Counted from the first letter of the stretch, positions 44,220 through 56,014 are shown. The stretch: DNA of 64,000 nt from Desulfovibrio sp. 86 (GCF_902702915.1 NZ_LR738849.1:124001-188000); one strand, 5' to 3'. A program made the numbers and translations. The notes: generated by a model from the sequence alone, not told the origin.

Positions 44220-45527
44220 ATGAACAAAGAATGCACCCTGCATACAGGCATCCACACCCTCGGCCCCTGCAAGCTGGATTCTCACCTGCCCTACCGCACC
44301 TGGGCCGATGACAAATCCATACAGATATTCGTGGATGAAGAACTGACCGAAGATGCGGGCGAGCCTTTCAGTGTTTGCCTCGAGGCCGCCGGGCCGCGCC
44401 GCAAGCTCTATTTTGACACCACGCGGGCCAAGTGCGCCATAGTCACCTGCGGCGGGCTGTGCCCAGGTATCAATGACGTCATACGCGCCATTGTTATGGA
44501 GGCATTTCATGCGTACAACGTGCCTTCAATTCTGGGCATTCCCTACGGCCTGGAGGGCTTTATCCCCAAATACGGGCATACCCTCCAGGAACTGACTCCC
44601 AAGAGCGTGGCGGACATTCACCGCTTCGGCGGCACCATGCTCGGCTCTTCGCGCGGGCCGCAGTCCGCCGAGGAGATTGTGGATACGCTGGAACGCAGCA
44701 ACGTCAATGCCCTCTTTGTCATCGGCGGCGACGGCACGATGAAGGCCGCGCGGGCCATCAGCAATGAGGTGCATGCCCGCAGCCTGAAGATTTCCGTCAT
44801 TGGCATCCCCAAAACCATTGATAATGACATCAATTTCATTCCGCAGTCCTTCGGGTTTGAAACGGCTGTCTTCAAGGCCACAGAAGCCATCGAGTGCGCT
44901 CATACGGAAGCCTGTGGCGTGCCCAACGGCATTGGCCTTGTAAAGCTTATGGGCCGGGAATCGGGATTCATCGCCGCCAGGGCCGCGCTGGCCCTGAAGG
45001 AAGTGAACTTTGTGCTCATCCCTGAAGCGCCGTTCTCCCTTGAGGGTGAGGGCGGCCTGCTGCCCGCACTTGAAGAACGCCTGAAATCGCGCGGCCATGC
45101 CGTCATTGTCGCTGCCGAGGGCGCGGGCCAGCACCTGCTGGCAGAACAGAGCGGCACGGACGCTTCGGGCAACCCCGTGCTTGGCGACATTTCCGAATTG
45201 CTGCGCATGTCCATCAATACCTACCTTGACGCCCGCAACATGGCCCATTCCATTAAATACATTGACCCAAGCTATATCATTCGCTCCATCCCTGCCAACG
45301 CCAATGACAAGGTGTATTGCGGCTTTTTGGGCCAATACGCCGTACACGCGGCCATGGCTGGCCGTACGGATATGGTGGTGGGAAAGATTCAGGACCGCTA
45401 CGTGCATCTTCCCCTGGAACTGGTCACGCGCAAACGGCGCAAGCTGAACATCTATTCTGATCTGTGGCGGGCTGTGCTTGAATCAACGGGTCAGGGCATG
45501 CTCAAGGGCATGCTGCCGCCCATATAG
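44220..45527 (+). CDS. pfkA: 6-phosphofructokinase, long (group II) type, probably ATP-dependent
   Basis: 435 aa. VTCGGLCPGINDVIR binds the phosphoryl donor, GGDGTMKAA has Gly at the position where PPi-dependent enzymes have Asp, pointing to ATP, and GIPKTIDNDI carries the catalytic Asp. MGRESGFIA and PEAPFSLEG complete the site. The enzyme phosphorylates fructose 6-phosphate in glycolysis. The N-terminal extension of about 80 residues is normal for this long clade. Confidence 0.92.
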   Translation: MNKECTLHTGIHTLGPCKLDSHLPYRTWADDKSIQIFVDEELTEDAGEPFSVCLEAAGPRRKLYFDTTRAKCAIVTCGGLCPGINDVIRAIVMEAFHAYNVPSILGIPYGLEGFIPKYGHTLQELTPKSVADIHRFGGTMLGSSRGPQSAEEIVDTLERSNVNALFVIGGDGTMKAARAISNEVHARSLKISVIGIPKTIDNDINFIPQSFGFETAVFKATEAIECAHTEACGVPNGIGLVKLMGRESGFIAARAALALKEVNFVLIPEAPFSLEGEGGLLPALEERLKSRGHAVIVAAEGAGQHLLAEQSGTDASGNPVLGDISELLRMSINTYLDARNMAHSIKYIDPSYIIRSIPANANDKVYCGFLGQYAVHAAMAGRTDMVVGKIQDRYVHLPLELVTRKRRKLNIYSDLWRAVLESTGQGMLKGMLPPI

Positions 45528-45532
45528 CTTCC

Positions 45533-48500
45533 ATGCAGCATTTACGACAAGTCAAAGCATCCGCCGGATCGGGAAAAACCTATGAACTGACGCGCTGCTT
45601 TCTGCAACGCCTCATCAGCAGCGGCGCTCCGGGCAGAGCGGCCTCTCCTGCCTGCGCCCTTGTGTATGGCGGCCCCTGCGGCTGGGGCGACATTCTGGCT
45701 GTCACCTTTACCAATGCCGCTGCCACCGAGATGCGCGAGCGCGTGATCAGACAGTTGAAAAGCGCGGCGCTGGGCTACCCCATGCAGGGGCTCGACCTTG
45801 ACCCGGCCACGGCCAGACGCTGGGTTGACGCCATTATGCGCGACATGAGCGCGCTGAACATCCGCACCATTGACAGTCTGCTGCACCTCATCGTGCGCGC
45901 CGCCTCCCTGGAACTCAAGCTGCACCCGGACTTTCAGCCTGTTTTTGCCACTGAAGAGGCGCTGACGCCCTACCTCGACCTTTTGCTGGAAAAAGCCTGG
46001 CAGGGTGACGAAGGCATGCGCGAGCTCTTGCGCCAAGTCTGCCGGGCCATGGTCTGGCACGGGCAGAGCAAGGGCTTTCTAGCTGGCGAAAAGCTGCTGC
46101 ACCAGTTGCGCCCCCTGCTGGACAGCGCCCTTTTGGGCGATTTTGGCGAACTTTCATCGTATGACGAGCTTGATGCGCGGCTTGCCTTTCTCAACGAAAC
46201 CGCAAAAATGGCCGCCGCACGTTTGCTGGAAGAGGCCCAACGGCAGAACCTGCCCTGGCTGGCAAACGCGCTGAAGGCCATTCAAGCATGGGCCAATGGC
46301 GATTATAAGCCCTCCGCCTATCTGACCAAGGACGAAGCTGCCCAGGTTTTTAAAAAGGGCGCGAACATCGATGCCGAGGTGGAGCGGGCCTATGTGGTCT
46401 TTTCCCGGGCAGCCGGGGCATGCCTCGCGGACGGGCAGATCCTGCGTCAGGCCCTGCGCCTTGAGCCTTCCATCCGCATGGCCCGCATCCTGACATCGGC
46501 CTTTGCGCACAATCAGGAGCAGGAAGGCGCGCTTCCCGGCCTGCTTATTCCCCATCTGGCGCGGCAGGTGCTTGAAAGCGATTACGGCGTGCCGGACACG
46601 CTCTGCCGCCTGGGCACCCGCCTCAGTCATTTTCTTGTGGACGAATTTCAGGACACCAGTCAGGAGCAATGGCGCGCTCTTCGCCCTTTGGTGGAAGAAG
46701 CCCTTGCACACGGCGGCTCACTGACCTGGGTGGGAGATGTGAAGCAGTCCATCTACGGCTGGCGTGACGGCGACCCGGAACTTTTTGACGGAATCCTTGC
46801 CGACAGGGGCCTCACCGCCATTGCCGCGACTACCTGCCGCGACAGTCTGCCTTTCAACTGGCGCAGCAGCCGACAGGTGGTGGAACACAACAACGCCCTC
46901 TTCTCTCCGCTGGAACAGCCGGAGACGGCACGGGCGGTCATGAGCGCTCTTTTGCCGGGCGATATGCCGCCAGACCTGCGCGAAGAAATCATGAATTCTT
47001 CTGTGGCGGCGCTGGTCAGCGCCTTTGAGGGCACCACCCAGCAGTGCCCGGAACATGCGCCTCAAGGCGGCCTTGTGCAGGTGGAGGATGTGGCGGCCGA
47101 CTCCGCCGATCTTCTGCGCGGCGCGGTCTTCGCACGGCTGAGCACGATACTGCACGAAGACATAGCCCCGCAGCGCCCCTGGTCTGACGTGCTGGTTCTG
47201 GTGCGCAGCAACGATGGGGCCGCGCGCCTGGCCGACCATCTGGTGCGTCAGGGCATTCCCGTCATTACTGAAAACAGCCTCCTCCTTGCCGCCCATCCCC
47301 TGATCATACAGACTGTGGCCCTGCTTGCCTTTCTTGACAGCCCTGACGACAATATCGCGTTTTTGACGCTGGTAACGGGCAATATGTTCCATGACCATGC
47401 GGAGGCCGCCGAGCTTGCCAACGCCAATCTGGACGGCTGGTGCGCCCAACAGAAAAAAGGCCTTCTGTACCAGAACTTTCGTCAGCGCTGGCCCCGCATC
47501 TGGCAGGCCCTGCTGGCTCCGTTCTTCAGCCAGTCCGGCCTGATGACGCCCTATGACACGGTGCTTGAATGGTATGCGCGGCTTCAGGTGGAGCAGCGCT
47601 TTCCCGAATCAGCCACCTTTTTGCGCCGCTTTATGGAAGTATTGCACAGCGCCGAAGAAAAAGGGCTTGCCACATTGTCCACCTTTCTTGAACACTGGAA
47701 CGCCAAAAATCACGAAGAAAAAGTTCCCATGCCGGAAAATATGAACGCCGTGCGCATCATGACGGTGCATAAATCCAAGGGGCTGGAAGCTCCCGTGGTT
47801 TTCGTTCCCTTTACCGGCCTGAACATCTCTGTTTCCGACAAGCCCATGCGCGAAGAGCGCCAGGGCCTGAGCATGATGGTGCGTAACCAGAAAGCCCTTG
47901 GCCGCCCGTATTACGAAGAACTGGCCCGCCAGGCGCGGGAAAGTCTCAATCTGCTCTACGTGGCCTTTACCCGGGCCAGAGACGCCCTGTATGTCTTTCG
48001 CACAGCGGCAAAACAGCAATCGCCTGTTCTGGCGGGGCTGGACATTCTGTGGGATCGCGCGGGCTGGCAGCCACCCTATACGCTGGGCAGCCTGCCCCCT
48101 GCCCCGGAAGCTGGCGCTGTCAGCAGCGCGGAACAGCCGTCCGGCGCTCCCATAATTGAAGACTCCCTTTGCGCGCACGCCAATGAGAACGCATATGCCG
48201 TGCAGGCAGCGTCGAATGAACAGGCCATTGCTGCGCTTGCCCCTGCTCCGGCTCCGTCCGTTCCTGAAGACTGGCGGCCCATGCAATGGCTGCCGCGTCT
48301 GAAAATTTTCCGCAATCCGCTGGAGGCCTTTACCTTCAGGCCCAAGGACAGGGGCAACTTGCTGCATTTTTGTCTGGAACACCTGCGCATCACCGACAAT
48401 CCACAAAAGGACGCGCAGGCCGCCCTGCACTTCGGCCTGCGCCACTATCCCCTGACCGTGCCGGATGAGGCGGACATCCATCAGGGCGTGACCGAAGCGT

Positions 48501-48853
48501 TGCGCTGGTTTGCCAGTCAGCCGCAGTCCGCCCGCTGGCTGGCAAACGGCTGGCCGGAACACTCCATCATGACCGACGACGGGCGCCTTTTGCGCGTGGA
48601 TCTGCTGGTGCGCGAACACTGGGGAACACTCGTTCTAGACTACAAAAGCGGGCAGCCCGACGCCGAGCATGTGGAGCAGGTGCGCAAATATCTCGCCAGC
48701 CTGAACCGGGATGCTGAAAAGGAACAAACGTCTGCCAGGGGGCTTCTGGTGTACCTTGATCAGCAGCGTTTTCGCCTTGTGACGCTGGACACCGCTTCGG
48801 AACTGGTTTCAGACTGCCAGGAAGTATTGCCCACGCAAGAAGGTCAGCCATGA
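45533..48853 (+). CDS. addA: AddA-type UvrD helicase with C-terminal nuclease
   Basis: 1106 aa. Walker A ASAGSGKT at residues 9-16, Walker B LVDEFQDTSQ near 368, motif III WVGDVKQSIYGWRDGD and motif V TVHKSKGLEAPVVF are superfamily 1A helicase motifs. Near residues 1020-1045 LRVDLLV and LVLDYKSGQ form a PD-(D/E)XK nuclease site. With AddB it would unwind and resect double-strand breaks for RecA, as in AddAB/RexAB. The order addA-addB is the reverse of Bacillus. It starts 5 nt after pfkA. Confidence 0.87.
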   Translation: MQHLRQVKASAGSGKTYELTRCFLQRLISSGAPGRAASPACALVYGGPCGWGDILAVTFTNAAATEMRERVIRQLKSAALGYPMQGLDLDPATARRWVDAIMRDMSALNIRTIDSLLHLIVRAASLELKLHPDFQPVFATEEALTPYLDLLLEKAWQGDEGMRELLRQVCRAMVWHGQSKGFLAGEKLLHQLRPLLDSALLGDFGELSSYDELDARLAFLNETAKMAAARLLEEAQRQNLPWLANALKAIQAWANGDYKPSAYLTKDEAAQVFKKGANIDAEVERAYVVFSRAAGACLADGQILRQALRLEPSIRMARILTSAFAHNQEQEGALPGLLIPHLARQVLESDYGVPDTLCRLGTRLSHFLVDEFQDTSQEQWRALRPLVEEALAHGGSLTWVGDVKQSIYGWRDGDPELFDGILADRGLTAIAATTCRDSLPFNWRSSRQVVEHNNALFSPLEQPETARAVMSALLPGDMPPDLREEIMNSSVAALVSAFEGTTQQCPEHAPQGGLVQVEDVAADSADLLRGAVFARLSTILHEDIAPQRPWSDVLVLVRSNDGAARLADHLVRQGIPVITENSLLLAAHPLIIQTVALLAFLDSPDDNIAFLTLVTGNMFHDHAEAAELANANLDGWCAQQKKGLLYQNFRQRWPRIWQALLAPFFSQSGLMTPYDTVLEWYARLQVEQRFPESATFLRRFMEVLHSAEEKGLATLSTFLEHWNAKNHEEKVPMPENMNAVRIMTVHKSKGLEAPVVFVPFTGLNISVSDKPMREERQGLSMMVRNQKALGRPYYEELARQARESLNLLYVAFTRARDALYVFRTAAKQQSPVLAGLDILWDRAGWQPPYTLGSLPPAPEAGAVSSAEQPSGAPIIEDSLCAHANENAYAVQAASNEQAIAALAPAPAPSVPEDWRPMQWLPRLKIFRNPLEAFTFRPKDRGNLLHFCLEHLRITDNPQKDAQAALHFGLRHYPLTVPDEADIHQGVTEALRWFASQPQSARWLANGWPEHSIMTDDGRLLRVDLLVREHWGTLVLDYKSGQPDAEHVEQVRKYLASLNRDAEKEQTSARGLLVYLDQQRFRLVTLDTASELVSDCQEVLPTQEGQP

Positions 48854-51819
48854 GCGCCTCTCCTTTTTTGATTTTTCCCTGGCAGCGGCCCTTTTTGCCT
48901 GCCCTCAAGGATCACTTGAACGAGATCACCCATGGCCGCCCCGGATCGGCCCTGCTGCTGGTTCCGCACAACCGCCCCTGGCGCTATCTTGTGCAGCTCT
49001 ACGCGGCCGACGGGTACTCCGGGCTTTTGCCCAAGGTCATGACCCTGTCCGATGCCGTGGCCTCATGGCGCGCCTTTGACAGTTCCGCACCGCTGCATAC
49101 GGCCAACACGCTGGATCGTGTGGCATTGCTGCACCAATGCATCAACGCCCTCGCCCGTGAAGACAGCAGCCTGGCGGCCCGCTTTGCCCGTATGGACATG
49201 GCGCTCTTTCTGCCCTGGGGGCTGCGCCTGGCGGCCTTGCTGGAGGAAATGTACGGGCAACTGGTGGAAATAACGGACATCAGTCATCTGGAAAATGAAG
49301 TGGCCGCTCCGGCGGCGGCCCTGCTGGGCGCGCTGGGCCGTATCAGCAAGGCCTATGAGGCTGCCCTGCTGAGCAACAGCTGGACAACGCCGGGGCTGGA
49401 CATCTTCACTCTGGCCCGCAGCAACCCGCCAGTTCCGCCCCTGTTTGCTCCTCGCCCGGATCGTCCCGTGCTCATAGCGGGTTTTTCGCTGCTCACAGGC
49501 GGAGAAGACCAACTTTTGAAGCGGCTTTGGCAGGATGGAGCCGAAATCTGCCTGCACGGCGATCCGGCCCTTGCTGCAAACACGGGGAACGTCCATTGGG
49601 CCTGCGAGGAGCAGGCGGCATGGCTGCGCCGCTGGAACGCGCGGGCAATGGCGGCCATGGCCCTTACCGAGCAGGAAAAAACCCACCAGCCTCGCTACCG
49701 TTTTTTTGCCGGCTATGACTGCCATTCCCAGCTTGCCGCCTTGCGCCGCGACCTGGGGCCTGCAGCCGACACCCGCCAGCCCGGCGTTGACCCCGCAGAG
49801 GCCGCCTCCACCGCCGTGGTGCTCACGGACAGTTCGCTGCTCATGCCGGTGCTGCACCATTTGCCGGACAAGGACGTCAACATTTCCATGGGCTATCCCC
49901 TGGATCGTTCACCGTTGAACCGCCTGCTGGACGGCATGTTGCGGCTTCAGGCGACCAGAAGCGACGACGGGCGCTATTATTGGCGGCAGGTGCTGCAATG
50001 CCTGCGACATCCCTATGTGAACATGCTGCGCACCCAGGATAAGGACGGCAATCCCCTGCTCCTGCGCGACGCGCTGCGCTTGCTTGAAACGCACATTCGC
50101 GAGGGTGCGCGGTTCGTGGATATGGACGAGGCCATGCGTTCCTGCCGGTCACAGCTTCCGGAAGCTCTGGCCCTGCTGCTGGAGGAAGCGCTGGACGTTC
50201 TGCTGCATGCGCCATCCGCAGCCAGCACCACAAAGCACATGGCCGACGTTCTTCAGAACCTGTGCGCCTTTTTACGCAGTCGCGGCGGCGAGATGTGGAA
50301 GCACTTTCCCCTGGACGCGGAAGCCATGTACCGCCTTACGCGGCAGGCCGTGCCCGTTCTGCGTGAAAACCTTCTGTCGCAAACAGACTTTCCGCTCATC
50401 ACGCTTCAGGGCATGGTGCGGGAAGCCCTCGGGCAGGAGCGTATTCCCTTTGAGGCAGAGCCCCTCACGGGCTTGCAGGTGCTTGGCATGCTTGAAACAC
50501 GCCTGCTGCATTTCGACCGGGTGTTCATTATGGACGCCACCGACGACAAACTGCCCGGCAATCCCGCCCAGGACCCGCTCCTGCCCGACTCTTTGCGGCA
50601 AACCCTCGGGCTGCCGGACTCACGTCGTCGTGAACGAGCCGCTGCGCACACCTTGTACCGGCTTTGCGCCGGAGCACATGAGGTGGCCTTTTTCTGGCAG
50701 GAGGGCATCAGCCGTTCGGCGCTTTTTGACGGCAAAAAAAACCGCAGCCGTTTTGTGGAGCAACTGCTCTGGCAGGAAGAACAAAGGCGCGGCGCATTGC
50801 TCGCCCCCGGCGAAGCGCCTCTTGAAACCGCAAGCTGCGCGGTACAGGCCGCCGCCACTGAAACAAAAATTCTCACGCGCGGGGCTGAACTCAACGCCGC
50901 CCTGGAGCGTCTGCTCCGCAAACCGCTCTCCGCCACCCGGCTGGACGTCTACCTTCAGTGCCCCCTGCGCTTTGCCTGGCAGTATCTGTGCGGACTGCAC
51001 CCGCCGCAGGAAATTAATGAAGGTGATGACCCGGCTGCAGTGGGCACCTGCATTCACAATACGCTCAAGGCCCTTTACGAACCCTATCTTCACAGGCTTG
51101 TCCGCTCTGGCGACATCTCTGCGCAAACAGTGCGCGCCCGTTTTTTCGAGCAGCTGGAAGCCGCGGATCTGCGCCGTCTGCTGCCAGCCGACAGTTGCCT
51201 GATGCTTGAAGAAGCGGCCCCCATGCGGCTCATGCGTTTTCTGGCAGGCCAGCCGGACAACGTGCTTATCATGGCTCTGGAAAAGGAACTTAAAGCAAGT
51301 CTGCACCTTGCCGGGCGCGACTACGACTTTGTCGGCACCGTGGACCGCGTCGATCGCCGGGACGGCCTGCTGTACATCCTTGATTATAAAACCGGCGCCA
51401 TCAAAAAGCATGACGGCAGCCTGTGGACTGACCTTTCCTACTTTGCCCGTGCCGAAAGCCTTTGCGATTCGCTGATAGCGGACGCCACAGTAGATCCCGC
51501 CCGGCTGGAACAGCTTGAAGAGCTTTTTGACGAACTGCGCACCCGTCTGCCCAGCCTGCAGCTACCGTGCTATCTGTCCATGGCGGGAGCCTGCGGCATG
51601 GCCCAATTGGGCGACGCTGCCCTGGTTGAACTGCGTGACTCGGGCAAGGAGCACCCCCTGTTCGGCGGTCTTGTGGACGATGACCTGAACGCGGCCCTGG
51701 GATTCTGCCGTTCCGCCCTGACCCTGACCCTGATGCATATGGAACACGCCTCCAGTTTTTCGGCCCGACCTGACAAGCATTGCCAGTGGTGCCCGTATTC
51801 TGGCCTTTGTTCCATATAG
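48850..51819 (+). CDS. addB: AddB-type nuclease subunit with probable iron-sulfur cluster
   Basis: 989 aa, overlapping addA by 4 nt (ATGA). The N-terminal helicase-like half lacks a clear Walker A, as in non-ATPase AddB variants. The C-terminal nuclease has GTVDRVDRR and YILDYKTG (near 845). Cysteines in YLQCPLRF (near 704) and CQWCPYSGLC (last residues) match the four-cysteine iron-sulfur staple of AddB and Dna2. It partners AddA in break repair. Sequence similarity outside the nuclease is weak, so a recB-like exonuclease of another subgroup is possible. Confidence 0.83.
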   Translation: MSASPFLIFPWQRPFLPALKDHLNEITHGRPGSALLLVPHNRPWRYLVQLYAADGYSGLLPKVMTLSDAVASWRAFDSSAPLHTANTLDRVALLHQCINALAREDSSLAARFARMDMALFLPWGLRLAALLEEMYGQLVEITDISHLENEVAAPAAALLGALGRISKAYEAALLSNSWTTPGLDIFTLARSNPPVPPLFAPRPDRPVLIAGFSLLTGGEDQLLKRLWQDGAEICLHGDPALAANTGNVHWACEEQAAWLRRWNARAMAAMALTEQEKTHQPRYRFFAGYDCHSQLAALRRDLGPAADTRQPGVDPAEAASTAVVLTDSSLLMPVLHHLPDKDVNISMGYPLDRSPLNRLLDGMLRLQATRSDDGRYYWRQVLQCLRHPYVNMLRTQDKDGNPLLLRDALRLLETHIREGARFVDMDEAMRSCRSQLPEALALLLEEALDVLLHAPSAASTTKHMADVLQNLCAFLRSRGGEMWKHFPLDAEAMYRLTRQAVPVLRENLLSQTDFPLITLQGMVREALGQERIPFEAEPLTGLQVLGMLETRLLHFDRVFIMDATDDKLPGNPAQDPLLPDSLRQTLGLPDSRRRERAAAHTLYRLCAGAHEVAFFWQEGISRSALFDGKKNRSRFVEQLLWQEEQRRGALLAPGEAPLETASCAVQAAATETKILTRGAELNAALERLLRKPLSATRLDVYLQCPLRFAWQYLCGLHPPQEINEGDDPAAVGTCIHNTLKALYEPYLHRLVRSGDISAQTVRARFFEQLEAADLRRLLPADSCLMLEEAAPMRLMRFLAGQPDNVLIMALEKELKASLHLAGRDYDFVGTVDRVDRRDGLLYILDYKTGAIKKHDGSLWTDLSYFARAESLCDSLIADATVDPARLEQLEELFDELRTRLPSLQLPCYLSMAGACGMAQLGDAALVELRDSGKEHPLFGGLVDDDLNAALGFCRSALTLTLMHMEHASSFSARPDKHCQWCPYSGLCSI

Positions 51820-51980
51820 ATACCGGGCTGTTGGCGCTGCGTATAAAAGTGTTCACAGGGTTATTGCATCTTGTGAAAATTGCAGCTATTGTCGCCCTAA
51901 TTTATATATGGGGGATATCTTGACTAGCGCCCGAAATGGTGTTGGACAAGTTCCATACAAGTCAGGACGGAGGTCTTGCA

Positions 51981-53120
51981 ATGTCTTTTCCAGCATTGAA
52001 AATAGGACATCTCACCGCCAAAATTCCTGTGGTACAGGGCGGCATGGGTGTTGGCATATCGCTTTCCGGTTTGGCTTCTGCTGTGGCCAATCAGGGCGGC
52101 ATCGGCGTTATCGCCGGAGCCATGATCGGCATGAAGGAGCCTGACGTAGCCAAGGACCCTCTTACTGCCAACCTGCGCGCCCTACGCACTGAAATTGAAA
52201 AAGCCCGCCAGATGACCAACGGCATTGTGGGCGTCAACCTCATGGTTGCGCTGACCACGTTCAGTCAGATGGTGCGCACCACCATAGAAAGCAAGGCCGA
52301 TATCATCTTTTCCGGCGCGGGCCTGCCGCTGGACATGCCCAAGCATCTCCTCCAGGCGTGCGAAGAAAAAAAAGAAGAATTCAAAACCAAGCTGGTGCCC
52401 ATCGTCTCCTCGGCGCGCGCGGCTTCCGTCATTGCCAAAAAATGGATTTCCCGCTTCAACTACGTGCCTGACGCCTTTGTGGTCGAAGGCCCCAAGGCTG
52501 GCGGCCACCTCGGCTTCAAGCCCGAAGAACTGCAGGATCCCGCGCACGCGCTGGAAGTGCTTGTGCCTCAGGTTGTTGAAACCGTGAAGCCCCTGGAAGA
52601 CAAGTACGGCAAGGCTGTACCCATCATTGCCGCCGGTGGCGTATACTCCGGCGAAGACATCAAAAAATTCCTCGATCTTGGCGCTTCCGGCGTGCAGATG
52701 GGCACCCGTTTTGTGGCCACCCACGAGTGCGACGCCGATGAGCGCTTCAAGCTGTCGTACCTTGCCGCCACGGATGAAGACGTCACCATTATCAAAAGCC
52801 CCGTGGGCATGCCCGGGCGCGCCCTGATCAACAGCTTCATCCGGGCCTCGCGCGAAGGCAACAAAAAGCCTTTCAAATGCGTCTTCCACTGTGTGCACAC
52901 GTGTGAACAGGAAAAGACGCCGTATTGCATCGCCCAGGCGCTCATCAACGCCATGAAGGGCAATCTTGAACGCGGTTTCGCCTTCTGCGGCGCCAACGTG
53001 TCGCGGGTAAACAAGATTATCTCTGTCCGGGAACTTATGGACAGCCTACAGCACGAATTCGATGATGCCATGGCCTCATTGAGCAAGAGCGTACAAAATA
53101 TGTTCAACGGCAAAAACTGA
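51981..53120 (+). CDS. FMN-dependent nitronate monooxygenase / 2-nitropropane dioxygenase-type oxidoreductase
   Basis: 379 aa from ATG 51981, 8 nt after GGAGG; the longer frame from 51936 is not needed. PVVQGGMGVGISLSGLASAV and NQGGIGVIAGAM bind FMN phosphate, GPKAGGHLG and IIAAGGVYSGEDI complete the FMN barrel, and GASGVQMGTRFVATHEC follows. The family includes nitronate monooxygenases and FabK enoyl reductases. The extra C-terminal part with CVFHCVHTCEQEKTPYC is rich in cysteine and unusual, which may indicate an FeS site. The exact reaction is uncertain. Confidence 0.85.
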   Translation: MSFPALKIGHLTAKIPVVQGGMGVGISLSGLASAVANQGGIGVIAGAMIGMKEPDVAKDPLTANLRALRTEIEKARQMTNGIVGVNLMVALTTFSQMVRTTIESKADIIFSGAGLPLDMPKHLLQACEEKKEEFKTKLVPIVSSARAASVIAKKWISRFNYVPDAFVVEGPKAGGHLGFKPEELQDPAHALEVLVPQVVETVKPLEDKYGKAVPIIAAGGVYSGEDIKKFLDLGASGVQMGTRFVATHECDADERFKLSYLAATDEDVTIIKSPVGMPGRALINSFIRASREGNKKPFKCVFHCVHTCEQEKTPYCIAQALINAMKGNLERGFAFCGANVSRVNKIISVRELMDSLQHEFDDAMASLSKSVQNMFNGKN

Positions 53121-53141
53121 TTTGCCATGGACGCGTGATAC

Positions 53142-53172
53142 GAAAAAAGCCGGGCACATGCCCGGCTTTTTT
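53142..53172. terminator. Bidirectional terminator
   Basis: AAAAAAGCCGGGCA and its complement flank a CATG centre and end in a T run on both strands. It separates the oxidoreductase gene from the convergent purQ gene. Confidence 0.9.
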
Positions 53173-53190
53173 GTTATCCATTGCTGCAAT

Positions 53191-53238
53191 TTCAGTTGCC
53201 GAAATCTTCGGTTGCCGAAATTTTCAGTTGTCGAAATT
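53191..53238. repeat. Three tandem 16-bp repeats at the purQ 3' end
   Basis: TTCAGTTGCCGAAATC, TTCGGTTGCCGAAATT and TTCAGTTGTCGAAATT follow each other without gap. Each unit holds the near-palindrome TTCGGNNNCCGAA-like core. The array ends at the purQ stop codon. Confidence 0.75.
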
Positions 53239-54047
53239 TATTGGCCGCGCAGATAGCGCACGGCATTGACGAAGAGCAGCGTTCCCGGAGGGTCCAGCTC
53301 GCCGCGCGTCCAGGCGGGATGATTGGTCACGTGATGGAAGGCTTCGGGGTGCGGCATAAGCCCGAGCACCCTGCCAGTGGGGTCGGTAAGCCCGGCGATG
53401 GCCAGGGCCGCGCCGTTGGGATTGAGAGGATATTCCTGCGTTGGCTGCTTTGTTTCGGGATCGGCATACTGCAGCGCAATAAGATTTTCCGATTCAAGGC
53501 GGCGCAGGCACTCCGCATCGCGCGGCACAAGTTTGCCTTCGCCGTGGCGCACAGGCATGCACAGCATGGGCATATCCTTGGTGAAGACACAGGGGCTTTT
53601 CGCATTGGGCAACAAATGTACCCAGCGGTCTTCATAGCGGGCCGAATCATTGTGCCCAAGCGAAACCTGGCGTTCAAAGCGCATGCCCCCAAGGGCCGGC
53701 AGAACGCCAAGCTTGACCAGCAACTGAAAACCATTGCAAATGCCCAAAATGAGCTTGCCCTGCTCCAGAAAGTCGCGCAAGCTTTGCAGCAGTGGAACGC
53801 CTTGCGCGTCCTTGAGGTAACGCCAGCGCATTACAGCGGCCTGGGCTGCGCCCAGGTCATCGCCATCGAGGAATCCACCGGGAAAAACCAGCAAGTGATA
53901 ATCAGCCAGACGAACCTTGGCTGCCACAATGTCTGAAAAGTGAACCACATCGGCTCTGTCTGCACCGGCCAGGCGGGCTGCATGGGCCGTTTCAAGATGA
54001 GAATTTGTTCCGTAGCCGGTGATGACCAGTGTATTGACCATGCCCAT
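53238..54047 (-). CDS. purQ: Phosphoribosylformylglycinamidine synthase glutaminase (PurQ)
   Basis: 269 aa from ATG 54047, preceded by AAGGAGG; the frame is open to 54152 without a better start. Catalytic Cys in LGICNGFQLL, His and Glu in MPHPEAF, and FPGGFLDGDDLGA and GEGKLV are typical of PurQ class-I amidotransferase. It supplies ammonia to PurL in purine synthesis. The length is larger than short-form PurQ of about 227 aa and closer to the proteobacterial/archaeal long glutaminase type. It is divergent from pyrG. Confidence 0.88.
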   Translation of the reverse strand: MGMVNTLVITGYGTNSHLETAHAARLAGADRADVVHFSDIVAAKVRLADYHLLVFPGGFLDGDDLGAAQAAVMRWRYLKDAQGVPLLQSLRDFLEQGKLILGICNGFQLLVKLGVLPALGGMRFERQVSLGHNDSARYEDRWVHLLPNAKSPCVFTKDMPMLCMPVRHGEGKLVPRDAECLRRLESENLIALQYADPETKQPTQEYPLNPNGAALAIAGLTDPTGRVLGLMPHPEAFHHVTNHPAWTRGELDPPGTLLFVNAVRYLRGQ

Positions 54048-54260
54048 GCGGGTAAAGCCTCCTTGGCTTGCTAGCAGATCTTCATGCGCAGCGCCTGTGC
54101 TGACCAGACGCATAATGCGCGGCCTGTGGGCCGAAAACAGCCCGCACTCCACGAGCCGCAGGCAAAGCCAGGCTTACCGATGCGGGCTGAAGAGGGAATA
54201 ACACACTACGTACCTTGTTTTCGATAGTCAATGCTAGCCAAAAAATTCATTTTAGGCTAA

Positions 54261-55952
<1,692 letters not shown>

Positions 55953-55984
55953 GGCTTGCACGATCACATCATCTTTTGATGACA

Positions 55985-56014
55985 GGAAGAAGGGAGGGCG
56001 ACCTCCCTTCTTCC
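55985..56014 (+). terminator. Hairpin after pyrG
   Basis: Perfect 13-bp arms GGAAGAAGGGAGG and complement with loop GCGA, followed by only a weak T run (GTTTC). Probable terminator. Confidence 0.7.

Noticed and set aside
53191..53238. CRISPR-like array
   Set aside because: Units are 16 bp, directly adjacent without spacers, and there are only three; no cas gene is present.
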